63,168 nt of DNA from positions 1 through 63,168 of the forward strand of contig WANQ01000023.1 of NCBI GenBank assembly GCA_015521735.1. The letters run 5' to 3'. The notes under the pieces were generated by a model, which searched no databases, had not been told where the DNA came from, and worked only from the letters and a program-made list of their open reading frames with translations. Source of the stretch: Pyrodictiaceae archaeon (lineage in GTDB: Archaea; Thermoproteota; Thermoprotei_A; Sulfolobales; WANQ01). Numbering within the stretch: the first letter of the stretch is position 1; every line of letters starts with the position of its first letter. Positions 25,707 to 35,318 of the stretch are shown one piece after another. A program made the position numbers and the translations under genes.

Positions 25707-27038
25707 GTGACTAAAGAGTTTGAACCCTATCCCTTCTTTGTTAAAAAGGACTATACACCAGATCCAGAAAAAGACGTTATAGTTGTATTTAGAGTTAAGC
25801 CTGCTAAAGGGTTTACAGTAGAGGATGCTGCTGGAGGTATAGCAGCTGAATCTAGTGTTGGTACGTGGACAACTCTATACACATGGTATGATAGGGCTAG
25901 GATAAACAAGTTAATGGGTAAAGCATACTACTTCAAGGACTTAGGTGATGACACATATATTGTTAGAGTAGCTTATCCAGTAGAATTATTTGAAGAAGGC
26001 AATATGCCTGGATTCTTAGCCTCAGTAGCAGGTAACATATTTGGTATGAAGAGAGTTGAAGGATTAAGAGTAGAAGACATATACCTACCCTACGAATTCC
26101 TAAAACACTTCAAGGGGCCTTCTAAGGGGATTAAGGGTGTTAGAGAAATATTCAAGGTATATGATAGACCAATTGTTGGAACAGTGCCTAAGCCAAAAGT
26201 AGGTTATACTCCAGATGAAGTTGAAAAACTAGCATATGAGATACTAGTTGGAGGAATGGACTATATAAAAGATGACGAGAATCTTGTTAGCCCATCTTAT
26301 TGTCGGTTTGCTGAAAGAGCTAAGAGGATAATGAAGGTTATAGATAAGGTTGAAAAAGAGACTGGTGAAAGAAAGGTTTGGTTTGCTAATATAACAGCTG
26401 ATGTTAGGGAAATGGAGAAGCGCTTGAAGCTTGTAGCTGACTATGGTAACCCCTATGTTATGGTAGACGTGGTTATTGTTGGATGGGCTAGCTTAACCTA
26501 TATCAGGGACTTGGCTGAGGAGTATGGGCTAGCAATACATGCTCACCGTGCAATGCATGCAGCCTTTACTAGGAACCCGTACCACGGTATATCGATGTTT
26601 GTGCTAGCTAAACTCTACCGTACAATTGGTGTAGATCAAATACACGTAGGTACACCAGGTGTAGGGAAACTAGAAGCAAAGACAATAGACGTTATACGAT
26701 ACGCCAAGATACTTAGAGAACAACACTTCACACCAGATAAAGACGATGAATTCCACCTAGAACAAAAAATGTATCACATAAAACCAGCACTACCAGTATC
26801 ATCTGGAGGCCTTCACCCAGGAACACTACCAGTAGTAGTCCAACACTTAGGCAAAGACCTTGTAATACAAGTTGGTGGAGGAGTAATAGGGCACCCCGAC
26901 GGCCCAAGAGCAGGTGCTACTGCTGTAAGACAGGCTCTTGAAGCAATAGCTAAGGGTATACCATTAGATGAGTATGCTGAAACACATAAGGAGTTAAAGA
27001 GAGCACTTGAGAAATGGGGACATGTAGTCCCAGTCTAA
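25707..27038 (+). CDS. rbcL: Form III ribulose-bisphosphate carboxylase
   Basis: Archaeal RuBisCO, which in these organisms recycles nucleoside ribose through the AMP pathway by carboxylating ribulose-1,5-bisphosphate to two 3-phosphoglycerates. All key residues are visible (numbered from this start): K162 in the TVPKPK segment, K188 (carbamylated) with D190 and E191 in YIKDDEN, H280 in HAHRAMHA, loop-6 K321 in GVGKLE, and the phosphate-binding SSGGLHPG and GGGVIGHPDG. I use the GTG at 25707, six bases after a GAGGTG site, over the GTG at 25698. AMP phosphorylase and ribose-bisphosphate isomerase genes are not in the window. Confidence 0.94.
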   Translation: MTKEFEPYPFFVKKDYTPDPEKDVIVVFRVKPAKGFTVEDAAGGIAAESSVGTWTTLYTWYDRARINKLMGKAYYFKDLGDDTYIVRVAYPVELFEEGNMPGFLASVAGNIFGMKRVEGLRVEDIYLPYEFLKHFKGPSKGIKGVREIFKVYDRPIVGTVPKPKVGYTPDEVEKLAYEILVGGMDYIKDDENLVSPSYCRFAERAKRIMKVIDKVEKETGERKVWFANITADVREMEKRLKLVADYGNPYVMVDVVIVGWASLTYIRDLAEEYGLAIHAHRAMHAAFTRNPYHGISMFVLAKLYRTIGVDQIHVGTPGVGKLEAKTIDVIRYAKILREQHFTPDKDDEFHLEQKMYHIKPALPVSSGGLHPGTLPVVVQHLGKDLVIQVGGGVIGHPDGPRAGATAVRQALEAIAKGIPLDEYAETHKELKRALEKWGHVVPV

Positions 27039-27056
27039 AACACCTATTACCTTATT

Positions 27057-28274
27057 CTAAGTTCTAGGTTCAACAATGTATCTTTTTTGAGGATTTGTGT
27101 GACCTGTCAATATAACTCCTAACCGCTCATATCTCTTGGCAAGTTCTGCTTCAAGTCTCCTCCTAACATACTCTAGTGAGCGTGCTTCAAGTCTCACCAT
27201 AGTATCTATTACATCTATGAAGTATGGTACAGCGTTTTCACTAGTCTTACTTGCTAAGTAGGAGATTATCTTGTCTACTCCTAGGTTACCATAATCAAGT
27301 ATTTCTAGCTTAACTGCTTGATTAAATGATGTAGGAGTATAAGGTTTATAGAAGCATACCTCTACTTCACCATACTCTGGGTGCATGTTAAGGTTATCGT
27401 TTATTGCTTCACGATATTTTCTACGTAGTTCTTCTCTTGGAACCCTCATGTACTCAACCATTACTGGTAGAATGTCTCTAAGCTTACCAATACAAGTATA
27501 CTCTCCTTGCCTAAGCGCTATGCTCATAAGAGCTTTATCATTGATAGGTAGCCTTGACCTAACATAAACAGATAATGTCCTAGAGTAAGCTCTCTTCAAA
27601 ACACCTATAAGTGTTATACCAGCCTTCTTAGCCTTATGCAATGTCTCTATAACGTATTCTTCTAGTCTCTGAAGCCTAGGACTACGTTCTTTTGCTTTAG
27701 GAGTCTTATATAATAGCTTATACGGTATTATTTCTCCATCGAATACTATCATGTCTAAGTCTACTAGGTTCTTAAGCTTATAATCTATTAGTGTTAAAGC
27801 TACCTTCTTCTCCATTATCTTAGCTTTAGTATAGACTATATCCTTAATCTCCTCTACATCGTAGAATAACACGTCTCCTATCATATCATAGCTCTTTATG
27901 TTTAAGTGATCTCTTTTCCTACAACCATATAGAACATAGCCAGCTACAATAGCTGAAAGCCTTCCACCAACAAGTTCTAATCCTTCTGGTGGATAAGTAG
28001 AATCTATAGCACCTACACAGTAATCTACTTGTAGAGTCCTGGGTATAGGGTTAAATGAGAGTTTTTCTTGGAGTTTAGCTTCATCTACTATTTTTCTAAG
28101 AACACTTACCTTATGCTCTATTCTCCTTATAATCCTGCCTATCTTACTTAAAACACTTAGTAGAGCTGGTTGAGAGCCGTAGAGTTCTAGGAAGTCTACT
28201 TCCTCTAGTTCAAGAAGTTCTACTAGTTCTTCTGGAATATAGTATTCGTGTACTCTTCTCCTATTAGGCTCCAA
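27057..28274 (-). CDS. nurA: NurA 5'-3' nuclease
   Basis: A 405-residue NurA-domain protein, a Mn-dependent exonuclease that resects DNA ends with HerA. The NurA domain shows GAIDSTYPPEG (first catalytic aspartate, about residue 90) and VFDGEI (second aspartate, near 178), with a late VPYFIDVIDTMVR segment. It lies 3 bases after the HerA gene on the same strand. In many archaea Mre11 and Rad50 are in the same operon; here they are not. The start is TTG with AGG just before it. Confidence 0.88.
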   Translation of the reverse strand: MEPNRRRVHEYYIPEELVELLELEEVDFLELYGSQPALLSVLSKIGRIIRRIEHKVSVLRKIVDEAKLQEKLSFNPIPRTLQVDYCVGAIDSTYPPEGLELVGGRLSAIVAGYVLYGCRKRDHLNIKSYDMIGDVLFYDVEEIKDIVYTKAKIMEKKVALTLIDYKLKNLVDLDMIVFDGEIIPYKLLYKTPKAKERSPRLQRLEEYVIETLHKAKKAGITLIGVLKRAYSRTLSVYVRSRLPINDKALMSIALRQGEYTCIGKLRDILPVMVEYMRVPREELRRKYREAINDNLNMHPEYGEVEVCFYKPYTPTSFNQAVKLEILDYGNLGVDKIISYLASKTSENAVPYFIDVIDTMVRLEARSLEYVRRRLEAELAKRYERLGVILTGHTNPQKRYIVEPRT

Positions 28275-28277
28275 GGC

Positions 28278-29774
28278 CTAGCTTACCTCTCTAACCCTTA
28301 ACAGTATGGGTCTTCTTAGAGGGTTCATGAGCCCTGCTACAAAGAATTCTCTTGGTGCAAGCATTGCTAGTGTTCCCTCATTAAGTCTGCCAAGGTCAAG
28401 GTATCCAGCAATCTCGTTGAGGTCTCCAGTTGATTGTAGTTTACTGAAGAATACTGTTCCTAGATTGCTTCGAATACTTGTACGTATGTCTCTAGCAACT
28501 CTTTGTGATGCTAGGATTATGAAGTAGCCCCACTTCCTACCCTCTCTTGCAATACGTTCTAGCTCTACTGCACTAATACTCCTACCTTCTCCTGCATAGT
28601 TTTGTGCTTCATCTACAATTAATCCTAGATTTATTGGCTCATGCCTACTAAATATCCATTCCCAGCCAGCACGTGCAGTATCAGCTATAATAGCCTGCTT
28701 TACTATGAGCTCTGTATCAGGACTTAAATCCACTATTATGAACTTCTTCTTTTTAGCCATATCAATTAATTGCTGTGGCGTTGTAGTCCTCTTATTTAAT
28801 TGCTCAAAGAACTCATCGCTGAGGAAGAAGTTTATGAATGCTCTTACTCTACCAACACCTGTCTCCCTAGCACCCATGTAGGACATAGCTCTAATGAGGA
28901 CGTTCATGTAGTCTTCTTTTACCCATTTATCTTTTCCTTGACCTCCTATCTTTTTCTGAACCCTATACTTAGCGCCAAAGCATTCTTCAACACTACTATG
29001 CTTACCCTCAATAATACTTGCATAACATATTGTTGCAGCCATAATATAGTCTGCGTAGTGATCTGATAACCTACTCAACTCTAATATTAGTCTAGCAATA
29101 ATGTCTGGTGAAAGCTTTATCTTACTACTCTCTACTACATGGTCTCCATAGCCTTTAGCTCTAAATGGTTGTGCATAGTCTACACCTGTATGGTCGAAGA
29201 CTATGAGTGAATAGCCTTGTTCAACTATTTCCTCTATAAGAGCTCTAACAAGCCTACTCTTACCCATACCTGTAGCTCCAAAAACTCCTACATGGTAGCG
29301 TAGTGCATCTGGATTTAATGGAAGCTTCCATCCACTATACTTGTGTTCTCCTACAACTATTTGCTTCTCTAATGCTATGTACTTAGATAAGAACTCTCCA
29401 TTCTCCACTAAGAATACTCTTGAGCCTGGATGAGGTGCATTTATGTTTTCCCGGAAACCACTACTGGTTATAGCACCATATATTTCAACCCAAGCATTAC
29501 TATAGCCTAAAACCAGTTCATCCTCTAAAGCATCGGGATGATCTGTGTAGACGGTTCTAACACCTCTTCTAAGGAAGGGTTCTAGTCTATGAACCCATCT
29601 TACTACACCCAGCATTAGCTTATCAGAGTATTTTTTATCATAGATTACTACTATTTGTTCATCAGCAACAATGTTTTCAGCATCATTTCTAAGAGCTATT
29701 GGTGCTAAACCAGCACTTGCACCACTAAGTACTATACCTATTTCCCTACCAAACACATTAGGTGTTATGAGCAT
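28278..29774 (-). CDS. herA: HerA DNA translocase/helicase
   Basis: A 498-residue hexameric ATPase that pumps DNA for resection with NurA. The N-terminal HAS barrel covers about residues 1-110. The DUF87 motor has Walker A GATGMGKS (166-173), Walker B within LIVDEAQNYAGEG, and a C-terminal arginine-rich SQRVARDIRTSIRSN segment as in FtsK/HerA proteins. The usual length is about 500, so it is complete. It is the first gene of the herA-nurA pair. Confidence 0.93.
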   Translation of the reverse strand: MLITPNVFGREIGIVLSGASAGLAPIALRNDAENIVADEQIVVIYDKKYSDKLMLGVVRWVHRLEPFLRRGVRTVYTDHPDALEDELVLGYSNAWVEIYGAITSSGFRENINAPHPGSRVFLVENGEFLSKYIALEKQIVVGEHKYSGWKLPLNPDALRYHVGVFGATGMGKSRLVRALIEEIVEQGYSLIVFDHTGVDYAQPFRAKGYGDHVVESSKIKLSPDIIARLILELSRLSDHYADYIMAATICYASIIEGKHSSVEECFGAKYRVQKKIGGQGKDKWVKEDYMNVLIRAMSYMGARETGVGRVRAFINFFLSDEFFEQLNKRTTTPQQLIDMAKKKKFIIVDLSPDTELIVKQAIIADTARAGWEWIFSRHEPINLGLIVDEAQNYAGEGRSISAVELERIAREGRKWGYFIILASQRVARDIRTSIRSNLGTVFFSKLQSTGDLNEIAGYLDLGRLNEGTLAMLAPREFFVAGLMNPLRRPILLRVREVS

Positions 29775-29881
29775 TACAGTACACCGTTAAGAGCCCTCGC
29801 ATCTAACAATACTCTACGTACTTCATAGTATATAATACTTTAAGGGTATTACGTATGAATAGACTATTAACAATAATAGAA

Positions 29882-31222
29882 CTAGTCCTTTTTCTCAAGT
29901 AATGCGTAGAAGAAACCCGTTACCCCATGCCTATGAGGCCAAGCCCTCATAGTACCAGGAATAAATCCTTGATCAAAAGGCTTCTTCAACTCTACAATCC
30001 TTAACACTCCTTCATATCTACCTAGAATCCACTCTATGTTATCCTCATTCTCCTCCTTCAACACACTACACGTAGTGTACAGTAGTCTTCCACGAGGCTT
30101 AAGTAATTTAACAGCTACTTCAAGTAGTTCTCTTTGAAGTCTTACAAGTTTCTCTAAGGTTTCCTTGCTAAGCCTCCATTTAGCTTCAGGGTGTTTAGCT
30201 AATGCACCAGTACTACTACATGGCGGATCCAATAACACTCTATCAGCAACCCCTTCACCTAATACGTCAACTGCCTTCCTGGCATCCATAACATGTACCT
30301 CCGCTATTCTAACGCCTGTCCTCCTAAGCATTAACTTGAGCCTCCTAGCTCTATCCCTAAATAACTCAAACGCTATGATACGTCCCTGATTCCTCATTAA
30401 CTCAGCTATGTGTGTTGTCTTTCCTCCTGGTGCAGCACACATGTCAACTACAGTCATACCAGGCTTAGGGTCTAAAACAATAGATGCAAGCGCACTAGCA
30501 TCATCTTGTGGTATTATTTTGCCCTCCCTTAATAGTTTAGATGAACTATAATTGAATGGCCCATGAACTTTTACTACTGTTTCAACATACTTACTCCTTG
30601 AGACAATGTATCCCTCTTTCTCTAATTCCTCTAATACTTCTTCAACTGTAGTCTTTAACGTATTAACTCTAAAGCTTAGTAGTGGAGGTTTACTAGTAGC
30701 TTCAAGGAATTCTAATGCTTCACTCCATCCTAGCATTTCAACAAGTTTTTCTATAAACCAGTAAGGTGTATTATACTTAAACTCTAGTTCCTCGACTCCT
30801 TTACTTGGCTTATAGTCTAGCTCGTCAATCCTTCTTACAAGTAAACCTATATCGTCAACCCTAGATGTATGTTTAATTAATTCTCCTACGACTAGAGGGC
30901 CATACTTAGCTAGGCTTAAGTAAACATTACTGTTTCTACCACTACCAAAATATTTCTCATACACTAGTGCTCTAAGAAGCATTAATGTAGGCTTATCTAG
31001 TTCTCTTGGATTACAGCAAGTCTTAGCTATTATGCGGTCAATTAATCCTTGTCTACGAGCAATACCGTAGATTATAGCAGTAAATACTCTATCCTTACTA
31101 GTACCAATTAGCCCATACCTATGGAATACTCTACGCTTACCAACTTGTCCTGGCTTAACTTCATCCCATGCAATTAATGCTTCAATAAGTGCTTTCACGT
31201 CTCTAGCGTTTATCTTTAACAT
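29882..31222 (-). CDS. RNA m5C methyltransferase (NOL1/NOP2/Sun, RsmB-like)
   Basis: A 446-residue SAM-dependent methyltransferase for cytosine C5 in rRNA or tRNA. Residues 1-140 form a NusB-like helical domain, as in RsmB. The catalytic domain has SAM motif CAAPGGKTTHIAEL, the motif IV DPPCSSTGAL with its cysteine, and the motif VI TTCSVLKEEN with the nucleophile cysteine. The C terminus GVTGFFYALLEK is the family's closing strand. Whether the substrate is rRNA or tRNA cannot be told from sequence. It is transcribed on its own, just upstream of a leaderless divergent gene. Confidence 0.9.
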   Translation of the reverse strand: MLKINARDVKALIEALIAWDEVKPGQVGKRRVFHRYGLIGTSKDRVFTAIIYGIARRQGLIDRIIAKTCCNPRELDKPTLMLLRALVYEKYFGSGRNSNVYLSLAKYGPLVVGELIKHTSRVDDIGLLVRRIDELDYKPSKGVEELEFKYNTPYWFIEKLVEMLGWSEALEFLEATSKPPLLSFRVNTLKTTVEEVLEELEKEGYIVSRSKYVETVVKVHGPFNYSSSKLLREGKIIPQDDASALASIVLDPKPGMTVVDMCAAPGGKTTHIAELMRNQGRIIAFELFRDRARRLKLMLRRTGVRIAEVHVMDARKAVDVLGEGVADRVLLDPPCSSTGALAKHPEAKWRLSKETLEKLVRLQRELLEVAVKLLKPRGRLLYTTCSVLKEENEDNIEWILGRYEGVLRIVELKKPFDQGFIPGTMRAWPHRHGVTGFFYALLEKKD

Positions 31223-31261
31223 AGCTTGCTACTTCCTCTTAGTAAACCATTAAGTCATTGT

Positions 31262-31271
31262 GTTTATAAAG
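31262..31271 (+). promoter_or_regulatory. TATA box that decides the start at 31302
   Basis: GTTTATAAAG at 31262-31270 implies a transcript start near 31292. That excludes the upstream GTG at 31260 and supports the leaderless ATG at 31302 for the COG3044 ATPase gene. Confidence 0.5.
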
Positions 31272-31301
31272 ACTTCTAAATACATAGTGCTTTGGATAAA
31301 C

Positions 31302-32939
31302 ATGGTTAAGGCTAAGAGCATTAAGTCTATACTAGAGGAAATAGATGGTAGAGGGTATAAGGCTTACCGTAAGCTTACTGGAGCATCAGAGACTATTAAG
31401 AATATACGAGTAGAAGTAGTCAAGGTTCAAGGGGACCCATATGCTCCTCCAAGCATAGTTAAGGCAACTACTAGGTTAAACCTACCATCCTGGTGTAAGG
31501 GGAGAGAAGTAGCAGTAGCTGACTGGATTACTAGAAGACTTTACAGAGAACTATCTAGAGCATCAAGTAAGGTAGGTGAAGGTAGAAGTGGCTACCTAGG
31601 CATACCTAGGCCTAGCCCAATAATTATACGTAGGAGCTCTGTTGAAATACTAGGTAACAAGCTTATAGCAAGAATAAGAGTTGGATTACCCTCAAAGCGT
31701 AGAAGAATTCTAGGCACTATAGCCGAGGAACTGTTGCTCGAGAAAATACCGCGAGCTCTAGGCAACGTCATAGACCAGTTGAAAGTACGTGAAAAAGAAC
31801 TTAGAGTACATGTACGTACATGGGATATGCAGGAGTATATTAGGAGAATACTACCAGGGATGAAGCTAGTATCATTCGTAGGCGATGGCTCAATATTACC
31901 CAGGAAATGTGGTGGATGCGAAGAACCATTACCCAACGCTGTACCCTTTGAGTCTCCTCCAAGTCTTAGAGTAGAAATAGAGCTTCCCTGGAATGAAACC
32001 ATAACTGGAATGGGGGTTAAGCAGGGTATAACACTGGTTATGGGCTCAGCATTCCATGGTAAGTCGACGCTAATAGAAGCAATAGCTTCTGGTGTATGGA
32101 ATCATATACCAGGTGATGGACGTGAAAAAGTTGTAACCATAAGAAACGCTATGTATGTTAGAGCTGAGGATGGAAGATACGTTTCATGCGTAGACGTATC
32201 ACCCATGATATATAACCTACCAGGAGGCGTTAACACTAAGTGTTTTACTACAAGAGATGCAAGTGGTGCTACAAGTACAGTAGCATCTATTCAGGAAGCA
32301 GTTGAAGTAGGAGCAAAACTAATAGTTCTCGACGAAGACACTGTAGCAACAAACGTGTTATATATAGACGAGAGAATACAAGGAGTAATTAAGCATAAAA
32401 CCATAACACCACTATCACTAATAGCTAAGCCTATGACTGAAAAAAGCATATCATTAATAATAGCTTCATCTGGAACCCTAGAACTAGCATGTATAGCCGA
32501 TACAATAATATTAATGGACGAGTACAAAGCAATAGACGTAACCAGTAATGTAAAGAAGCTATGCAGTAAAAATAATGGTAAGAGCATAGAGGAATACCAT
32601 ATACCACCTTCTAGAATAATACATAGGGTTCAACCACTACATAAACCTAAGATTAAAGGCTATGTACTAGAAGATCGAAACCTACCAGCACCAATACCTA
32701 TACAAAACATTCATATCCAAGAGAAATCTCAGTATAACTCACTAGTAGCAATAGCTCGTAGAATCATGGAATTCAAAGGCAAGAGACTAGTAGACATTGT
32801 ACATAGCCTAGAAGATACGCTAAGGAATAACCCTTACCATCTAGTAGGTGATAACCCTGATATAGGAGAGGTAAGAGCCTTAGACATAGCCTACATGCTT
32901 AACCGGCTACCTATAATCTCCTTTAAGCCATCTATGTAG
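31302..32939 (+). CDS. ABC-class ATPase of COG3044 (MRB1590-like)
   Basis: A 545-residue predicted ATPase of the ABC class (PF09818). The diagnostic Walker A is GSAFHGKST (about residues 248-256), after a long N-terminal domain. It also shows the TTRDASGATSTVASIQEA signature-like segment and a LIVLDEDTVATN Walker B. The trypanosome relative MRB1590 binds RNA and works in RNA editing complexes; bacterial and archaeal members are uncharacterised, so RNA handling is inferred. An unusual CGGCEEPLPN cysteine pair sits before the motor domain. I use the ATG at 31302 because the frame's earlier GTG lies at the TATA box. Its 3' end overlaps the convergent gene by 33 bases. Confidence 0.85.
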   Translation: MVKAKSIKSILEEIDGRGYKAYRKLTGASETIKNIRVEVVKVQGDPYAPPSIVKATTRLNLPSWCKGREVAVADWITRRLYRELSRASSKVGEGRSGYLGIPRPSPIIIRRSSVEILGNKLIARIRVGLPSKRRRILGTIAEELLLEKIPRALGNVIDQLKVREKELRVHVRTWDMQEYIRRILPGMKLVSFVGDGSILPRKCGGCEEPLPNAVPFESPPSLRVEIELPWNETITGMGVKQGITLVMGSAFHGKSTLIEAIASGVWNHIPGDGREKVVTIRNAMYVRAEDGRYVSCVDVSPMIYNLPGGVNTKCFTTRDASGATSTVASIQEAVEVGAKLIVLDEDTVATNVLYIDERIQGVIKHKTITPLSLIAKPMTEKSISLIIASSGTLELACIADTIILMDEYKAIDVTSNVKKLCSKNNGKSIEEYHIPPSRIIHRVQPLHKPKIKGYVLEDRNLPAPIPIQNIHIQEKSQYNSLVAIARRIMEFKGKRLVDIVHSLEDTLRNNPYHLVGDNPDIGEVRALDIAYMLNRLPIISFKPSM

Positions 32940-33476
32940 CCATGCAATCCTTGAAGTAAAGGGTACGTGTAACATACTAGCTGTAAAACCATTAACTTTG
33001 CCAAAAGCTATCTCTATAGCACTTGCAGCTTTAACCCATAAGCTAATAATAGATGAATCAACATCTCCTCTAGCTACTAGTTCCTCAAGACTTGATGTAA
33101 TGTCTATGTACTTTGATAAGACCTCTCTTATCTTATCACGGTTAACTACTACTAGTTTATCAACATATGCTTCAATATAGAAGAAGCTTAACCTCATAGT
33201 TGATATAACCTCTACAGCTGTAGCTAGATCTTCTACAAACATAGTGTAGTCGTCAATAATCTTTACATTGTATTTACCCTTAATGTAACTTAGTACTCTG
33301 TCGAGTAGCTTCTTAACAGCTACTATATTGGTTCCCAGAATACTTGCTAGTTCACTTAAGCTAAGTCTACGTGTAGGTACTCCTGGGTAAAACTTGATTA
33401 GTACTCCACCACTACTAGTAATAGACGATAGTACTTCCTCTACTATACTTTGTAGTCTAACGTCAATGCTAGCCAA
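32907..33476 (-). CDS. Hypothetical protein, possible winged helix
   Basis: A 189-residue soluble, mostly helical protein. Residues about 30-60, including RLSLSELASILGTNIVAVKK, look like a helix-turn-helix or winged-helix segment that could bind DNA. There are no metal-binding motifs, membrane segments or enzyme signatures. It overlaps the ATPase gene tail to tail by 33 bases. It is followed on the same strand by another unknown gene, with only 73 bases between, so the two might be read from related promoters. I do not recognise a family. Confidence 0.55.
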   Translation of the reverse strand: MASIDVRLQSIVEEVLSSITSSGGVLIKFYPGVPTRRLSLSELASILGTNIVAVKKLLDRVLSYIKGKYNVKIIDDYTMFVEDLATAVEVISTMRLSFFYIEAYVDKLVVVNRDKIREVLSKYIDITSSLEELVARGDVDSSIISLWVKAASAIEIAFGKVNGFTASMLHVPFTSRIAWLHRWLKGDYR

Positions 33477-33549
33477 GTAGAATACGTCACCCAGAAATAT
33501 ACTATTATTTACCTGGGCTTATATTAGCCTTGCTTAACTGTATATCATG

Positions 33550-34473
33550 TCAACGTTTAACGTGTACGGGTTTTGAAATCCATGTTTCAAGTAGAGGGTT
33601 GTGGGGTGGTGGATTCCTTCTACTAGGCCCAACATGTACTTTAACACTATAATCTACTTCAACTACAAATACCTCATCACTAAAGTAGAACTTCCTAACA
33701 CCCTCAAGTATACACCTAGCATATCTCTTCATTGACACATAGTCTTCTAGCTCATCATACAGCTGGGGCTTAATCTTTGAGAGTTTTTCAATAGCGAAAG
33801 GCTTACCTTCATTTACGAAACCTACTACTTCGTCAATATATGCTTCAACATTATCTAATAGTTCACCTAAATCAACATTTAAGTACTTAGATAGTGCTTC
33901 TAAGTCTACTATTGGAACTGGAGTATGAGCGTGATCAGTGAAGTACACTATAGGCCTATTACCTATCATTAAGACCAGTCTTGGATCAATATGTACTATT
34001 CTCCAATGACTCCTGGCCTGATATTCAACTACATTAAGCTCACTCTTACCTAACACTATACTCCAAGGCTCATACTCAGCTCCATCACCAGGCCATACAT
34101 CGTATGGGAACTTAAACCAATAAGTAATGTAAAGGTATTGGTCGTCGACATCAATCCATGAACCAGTTTCCAATGGGTATAAGGGTTCATCAAGGTACCG
34201 TGAACTAGCTCCAACACCAACCATGAGCTTAGGCGGAATAAATACTGGCTTAAACTTTTCAACCAACATCTTGTACTCTTTAACATACTCACTAAACAAT
34301 CTCTTCAACGCGTACAGATTATTAATTGAAAGTCCTCGATTAAAGTAATCCTTGATAATAGGGGAGAGCCTATCTTCAAGAACATATGATGCTACTTCAT
34401 CAAATGAATATGAATGCGAGCTAATAGTTTTAGGAGTTCTAGGCGGTAATAGTATTGAAGTAGCCAACACCAT
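33550..34473 (-). CDS. Hypothetical protein, aromatic-rich
   Basis: A 307-residue soluble protein I do not recognise. The middle (residues about 100-180) is strand-rich and aromatic: GSWIDVDDQYLYITYW, then FPYDVWPGDGAEYEPWSI, then SHWRIVHIDPR and IVYFTDHAHTP. The GD-x-x-EYEPW and HAH patterns might bind a metal, and the arrangement faintly recalls Vps62/NPP1-type beta sandwiches, but this is not strong enough to name. The N- and C-terminal parts are helical. A possible TATA element (GATATATAC, minus reading, near 34524-34532) precedes it. Confidence 0.5.
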   Translation of the reverse strand: MVLATSILLPPRTPKTISSHSYSFDEVASYVLEDRLSPIIKDYFNRGLSINNLYALKRLFSEYVKEYKMLVEKFKPVFIPPKLMVGVGASSRYLDEPLYPLETGSWIDVDDQYLYITYWFKFPYDVWPGDGAEYEPWSIVLGKSELNVVEYQARSHWRIVHIDPRLVLMIGNRPIVYFTDHAHTPVPIVDLEALSKYLNVDLGELLDNVEAYIDEVVGFVNEGKPFAIEKLSKIKPQLYDELEDYVSMKRYARCILEGVRKFYFSDEVFVVEVDYSVKVHVGPSRRNPPPHNPLLETWISKPVHVKR

Positions 34474-34529
34474 ACGCCTTGAACTATAGCATCATTACCG
34501 TTGAGTTAGCTAATCTACGGCAGAGTATA

Positions 34530-34596
34530 TATCAGCATCGGGGCATCTCCACATAGGCATACACGTAACCTCGGCAACCTACCCTATCATCATAAA
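34530..34596 (-). ncRNA. Candidate C/D-box guide sRNA
   Basis: Minus strand: C (ATGATGA, 34587-34593), D' (CCGA, 34571-34574) 12 nt later, a poor C' (ATGTGGA, 34548-34554) and D (CTGA, 34532-34535) 12 nt after it. C and D are perfect and the first spacer is ideal. The weak C' and long D'-C' spacer lower the score. It sits just upstream of the promoter for the minus-strand gene that starts at 34473. The rest of the 421-base gap (34597-34894) shows a 9-bp inverted repeat (34637-34645 with 34711-34719) and the promoter region of the next gene, but no gene. Confidence 0.5.
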
Positions 34597-34894
34597 CCCA
34601 ATATATAGTAACACCCTTATCCCGATATTGAGGATTTCCAAATAATAGTTTAGGTAAGTCTGCACTCCCTGCCTACTTCCACCATCATGTAGTATAATAA
34701 GTATTGAATGTTATTTGGATTTTACCTATAATATTAGGTGCTAAGCTATCTAATGGATTGAATATTGGCTATGGAATCATAATTTTAATGTAAGAGCTTG
34801 TCTCTAGAGGTCAAAATAATATGGTTTGACTGTATAGACCATGTATACTTATAACTGTATTATAGATAATTAGATGGCGTAACGGGAGAGAGGA

Positions 34895-35299
34895 ATGGAG
34901 GAGAAGCGAAAGGCTAGGCTAGCCATAGTTCCCATAGACAAGCTTAAACCTCATGAGAAAATAGATGAGAGGCATCTTGAATGCCTAATGGACATAATAG
35001 TTAGGGATGGAGTACTAATTAAGCCCTTACTTGTAGATGCTAAGACAATGATAATACTTGATGGACACCATAGATACGAGATTCTAAAGAGACTTGGTAA
35101 GAAATATGTACCAGTACTTCTAGTAGACTATGATAGTGATATAGTTGACGTAAGCTCGTGGAGAAGAGATTGGAGAGTATCTAAGGAGCTTGTAAGAAAG
35201 GCAGGGCTTTCAGGTAAATTATTACCTCCTAAGACTAGTAAACATATATTGAAGATAAAACTCCCAAATGTTAACATGCCATTAGAAAAACTAGAATAA
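34895..35299 (+). CDS. serK: Free L-serine kinase SerK (ParB/Srx fold)
   Basis: A 134-residue member of the ParB/sulfiredoxin-fold serine kinases known from Thermococcus (SerK). These phosphorylate free L-serine, in Thermococcus with ADP, to O-phospho-L-serine. The conserved core is visible: KLKPHE, a probable catalytic E29 in RHLECL, and the DGHHR motif (56-60) followed by RYEILKRLGKK. The archaeal length is often 240 or so; this one keeps the core and a short tail. The next gene, 19 bases downstream, is the O-phosphoserine sulfhydrylase that uses its product, which strengthens the call. Confidence 0.78.
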   Translation: MEEKRKARLAIVPIDKLKPHEKIDERHLECLMDIIVRDGVLIKPLLVDAKTMIILDGHHRYEILKRLGKKYVPVLLVDYDSDIVDVSSWRRDWRVSKELVRKAGLSGKLLPPKTSKHILKIKLPNVNMPLEKLE

Positions 35300-35318
35300 A
35301 CACATATGAGGTGTTTGT

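Noticed and set aside
34662-34690. Possible C/D sRNA on the minus strand with an ATGATGG box
   Set aside because: No CTGA-type D box at a fitting distance, and the nearby TATA-like element would start transcription downstream of the box.
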